Of a stretch of 7,594 nucleotides of DNA, positions 6,157 to 7,594 are shown piece by piece. Below the pieces are notes generated by a model, which saw nothing but the letters and a program-made list of their open reading frames with translations, was not told where the DNA came from and ran no database searches. Origin of the DNA: Verrucomicrobiota bacterium (GTDB lineage: Bacteria; Verrucomicrobiota; Verrucomicrobiia; Opitutales; Seribacteraceae); contig JACNJI010000184.1 of the NCBI GenBank assembly GCA_014382645.1, positions 1 through 7,594 on the forward strand. The letters run 5' to 3'. Both the position numbers and the translations under genes were made by a program. How positions within the stretch are numbered: the first letter of the stretch is position 1; each line of letters opens with the position of its first letter.

Positions 6157-7594
6157 ATGTCATTGTTTCGCATTTTCTTGATTTTCGGTGTGTGTTGCGG
6201 AGCGCCATTCTCGCTTTTGGGGCAACTTGTCGCACCGTCTGAGGCGCTTTCGCCGGACGAGCAGAAGGAGAAATTCAGGTTGCCGGAGGGTTTTGAGATT
6301 CAGCTGGTGCTCTCGGAACCTTTGATCGGTCAACCGATGAACTTGAACTTCGACGCCCAAGGCCGGTTGTGGGTTACTTCTTCACTGGAGTATCCCTTTC
6401 CGGCTCGGGGTGACTTGGACCCTCGTGGACGATTTTCAGGATTGGGAGACCATGAACCTAGGGACTTTCTTGTGGTGGCCGAGGGCATCGGGGCGGACGG
6501 GAAACCGAGAAAGGTGACGCGTTTTGCTGAGGGCTTGAATATACCGATAGGGCAAACTCCGCTTGGAGACGGTTCGGAGGGGGTGGTTCACTCCATTCCT
6601 AATATCTGGCGTGTGGTCGATCGTGATGGTGATGGAAAGGCAGAGATTCGCGAAAAACTTTACGGGAGTTTCGGAAACGCGGACACCCACGGCATGGTTA
6701 GCTCGTTGACTCCTTGGGTTGATGGCTGGGTGTACGGATGTCATGGCTTTTCTAATTCTTCCAGCGTGAAAGACGGTTCAGGCCGGGTAACGGAGATGCG
6801 TTCCGGTAATACCTATCGATTTCGGCCCGATGGTTCCCGTTTCGAACAAGTAACTTGGGGCCAGGTTAACCCTTTCGGGTTGTGCTTCGACTCCTTGGGT
6901 AATGCCTACGATGCAGACTGTCACTCAAAGCCTGTTACGATGCTCTTGCGAGGAGCCTATTATTCGAGTTTCGGGAAACCGCACGACGGGCTGGGTTATG
7001 GCCCCAACATGATCGACCACAACCACGGTTCCTCGGGGATATGCGGGGTTGCGTATTACGATGCCGACTATTTCCCGCAGGAGTATCGTGGCGATATCTT
7101 CTTGTGCAATCCCGTTACGGGCAAGGTGCACAGGGACAAGTTGCGCGATTTCGGTTCCACTCGATTAGTGGACACGCAACCCGATTTCATCGCTTGCGAT
7201 GATCCTTGGTTTCGCCCTGTGGACGTTCAACTTGGCCCTGACGGGGCTTTGTACATAGCGGACTTTTACAACGCGATAATCGGTCACTACGAGGTAAAGC
7301 TCGATCATCCGAAGCGTGATCGCGAACACGGGCGAGTCTGGCGTATTGTTCGTAAGGAAGTGAAGCCACCTGCCATCGCCAACTTGACGAAGCTTGATGA
7401 TGCCGGGCTTGCGGCGAAGCTCGGCGAGATGAACTTGCTCATTCGAACACTGGCCACGAATCTTCTTGTTGCGCGAGGCAAAAAGGTGGTCGAGGTTTTG
7501 ACTGAAGTGATGAACGAAAAGAGTGCTACTCCCAAGTCACTGGCCCACGGGGCATGGGCATTGGAACGTCTCGGGATGTTGGACGACCGGCGTT
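6157..7594 (+). CDS. Secreted PVC-type dehydrogenase-like beta-propeller protein, 3' end outside window
   Basis: Partial gene: 479 codons are visible with no stop, running off the window edge. Residues 1-22 look like a Sec signal peptide (MSLFRIFLIFGV then LLG/Q), so the product is extracytoplasmic. The body matches the 'putative membrane-bound dehydrogenase' family expanded in Planctomycetes and Verrucomicrobia (TIGR02604 type): FRLPEGFEIQLVLSEPLIG (40-58), FDAQGRLWVTSSLEYP (65-80), PVDVQLGPDGALYIADFYN (354-372) and HPKRDREHGRVWRI (384-397). This is a glucose/sorbosone-dehydrogenase-like beta-propeller. A calcium-loop-like motif DRDGDGKAEIRE lies at 155-166. From about 405 the chain becomes helical and HEAT-like (LLIRTLATNLLVARG). 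Relatives often end in a CxxCH cytochrome c domain; none is in the visible part, and the end is not seen. Substrate and enzymatic activity are unproven. An in-frame ATG at 6106 is an alternative start, but 6157 gives the better signal peptide. Confidence 0.88.
   Translation, partial: MSLFRIFLIFGVCCGAPFSLLGQLVAPSEALSPDEQKEKFRLPEGFEIQLVLSEPLIGQPMNLNFDAQGRLWVTSSLEYPFPARGDLDPRGRFSGLGDHEPRDFLVVAEGIGADGKPRKVTRFAEGLNIPIGQTPLGDGSEGVVHSIPNIWRVVDRDGDGKAEIREKLYGSFGNADTHGMVSSLTPWVDGWVYGCHGFSNSSSVKDGSGRVTEMRSGNTYRFRPDGSRFEQVTWGQVNPFGLCFDSLGNAYDADCHSKPVTMLLRGAYYSSFGKPHDGLGYGPNMIDHNHGSSGICGVAYYDADYFPQEYRGDIFLCNPVTGKVHRDKLRDFGSTRLVDTQPDFIACDDPWFRPVDVQLGPDGALYIADFYNAIIGHYEVKLDHPKRDREHGRVWRIVRKEVKPPAIANLTKLDDAGLAAKLGEMNLLIRTLATNLLVARGKKVVEVLTEVMNEKSATPKSLAHGAWALERLGMLDDRR

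Noticed and set aside
6190..6201. Adjacent cysteines (13 and 14) in the dehydrogenase signal peptide as a possible lipobox
   Set aside because: The three residues before each Cys do not fit the lipobox consensus; a standard signal peptide is more likely.
6157..7594. A CxxCH heme-binding motif in the dehydrogenase-like protein
   Set aside because: Cysteines occur, for example in DADCHSKP and YGCHGF, but no CxxCH spacing is present in the visible 479 residues; a heme domain, if any, would lie beyond the window.

Overview
The window reads as bacterial chromosome from the Planctomycetes-Verrucomicrobia (PVC) group. The main reason is the last gene, a member of the large extracytoplasmic beta-propeller dehydrogenase-like family (TIGR02604 type) that is expanded in Planctomycetes and Verrucomicrobia. 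The long TolC-like protein, with its Gly-rich and charged insertions, and the adaptor with a 'VRERQ' motif also fit that group. I cannot assign it below the superphylum level. Coding density is high, all four genes lie on the + strand, and no mobile element, tRNA, rRNA or CRISPR array is visible.

Layout: 1-95 is a short leader with a possible promoter. 96-2453 encodes a 785-residue TolC-family outer-membrane factor with a lipobox-like Cys near its N-terminus. 2502-3977 encodes a MacA/HlyD-type periplasmic adaptor. 4014-6101 encodes a MacB-type ABC transporter with ATPase and FtsX-like permease fused in one chain. 6157-7594 is the 5' part of a secreted PVC-type dehydrogenase-like protein that continues past the window edge. 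The gaps are 48, 36 and 55 bases with no convincing terminator, so the first three genes look like one operon and the fourth may be co-transcribed.

The first three genes together supply a complete tripartite MacAB-TolC-like machine: an ATP-driven inner-membrane MacB dimer, a periplasmic adaptor ring and an outer-membrane channel. Its substrate cannot be told from sequence. The secreted dehydrogenase-like protein may be an unrelated neighbour. No truly novel system is evident. The points worth a second look are the odd N-terminus of the TolC homologue, its large insertions, an altered adaptor tip motif, four periplasmic cysteines in MacB, an absence of Shine-Dalgarno sites before all four genes with T-rich leaders instead, and two alternative in-frame starts of the last gene that both encode MSLFR.
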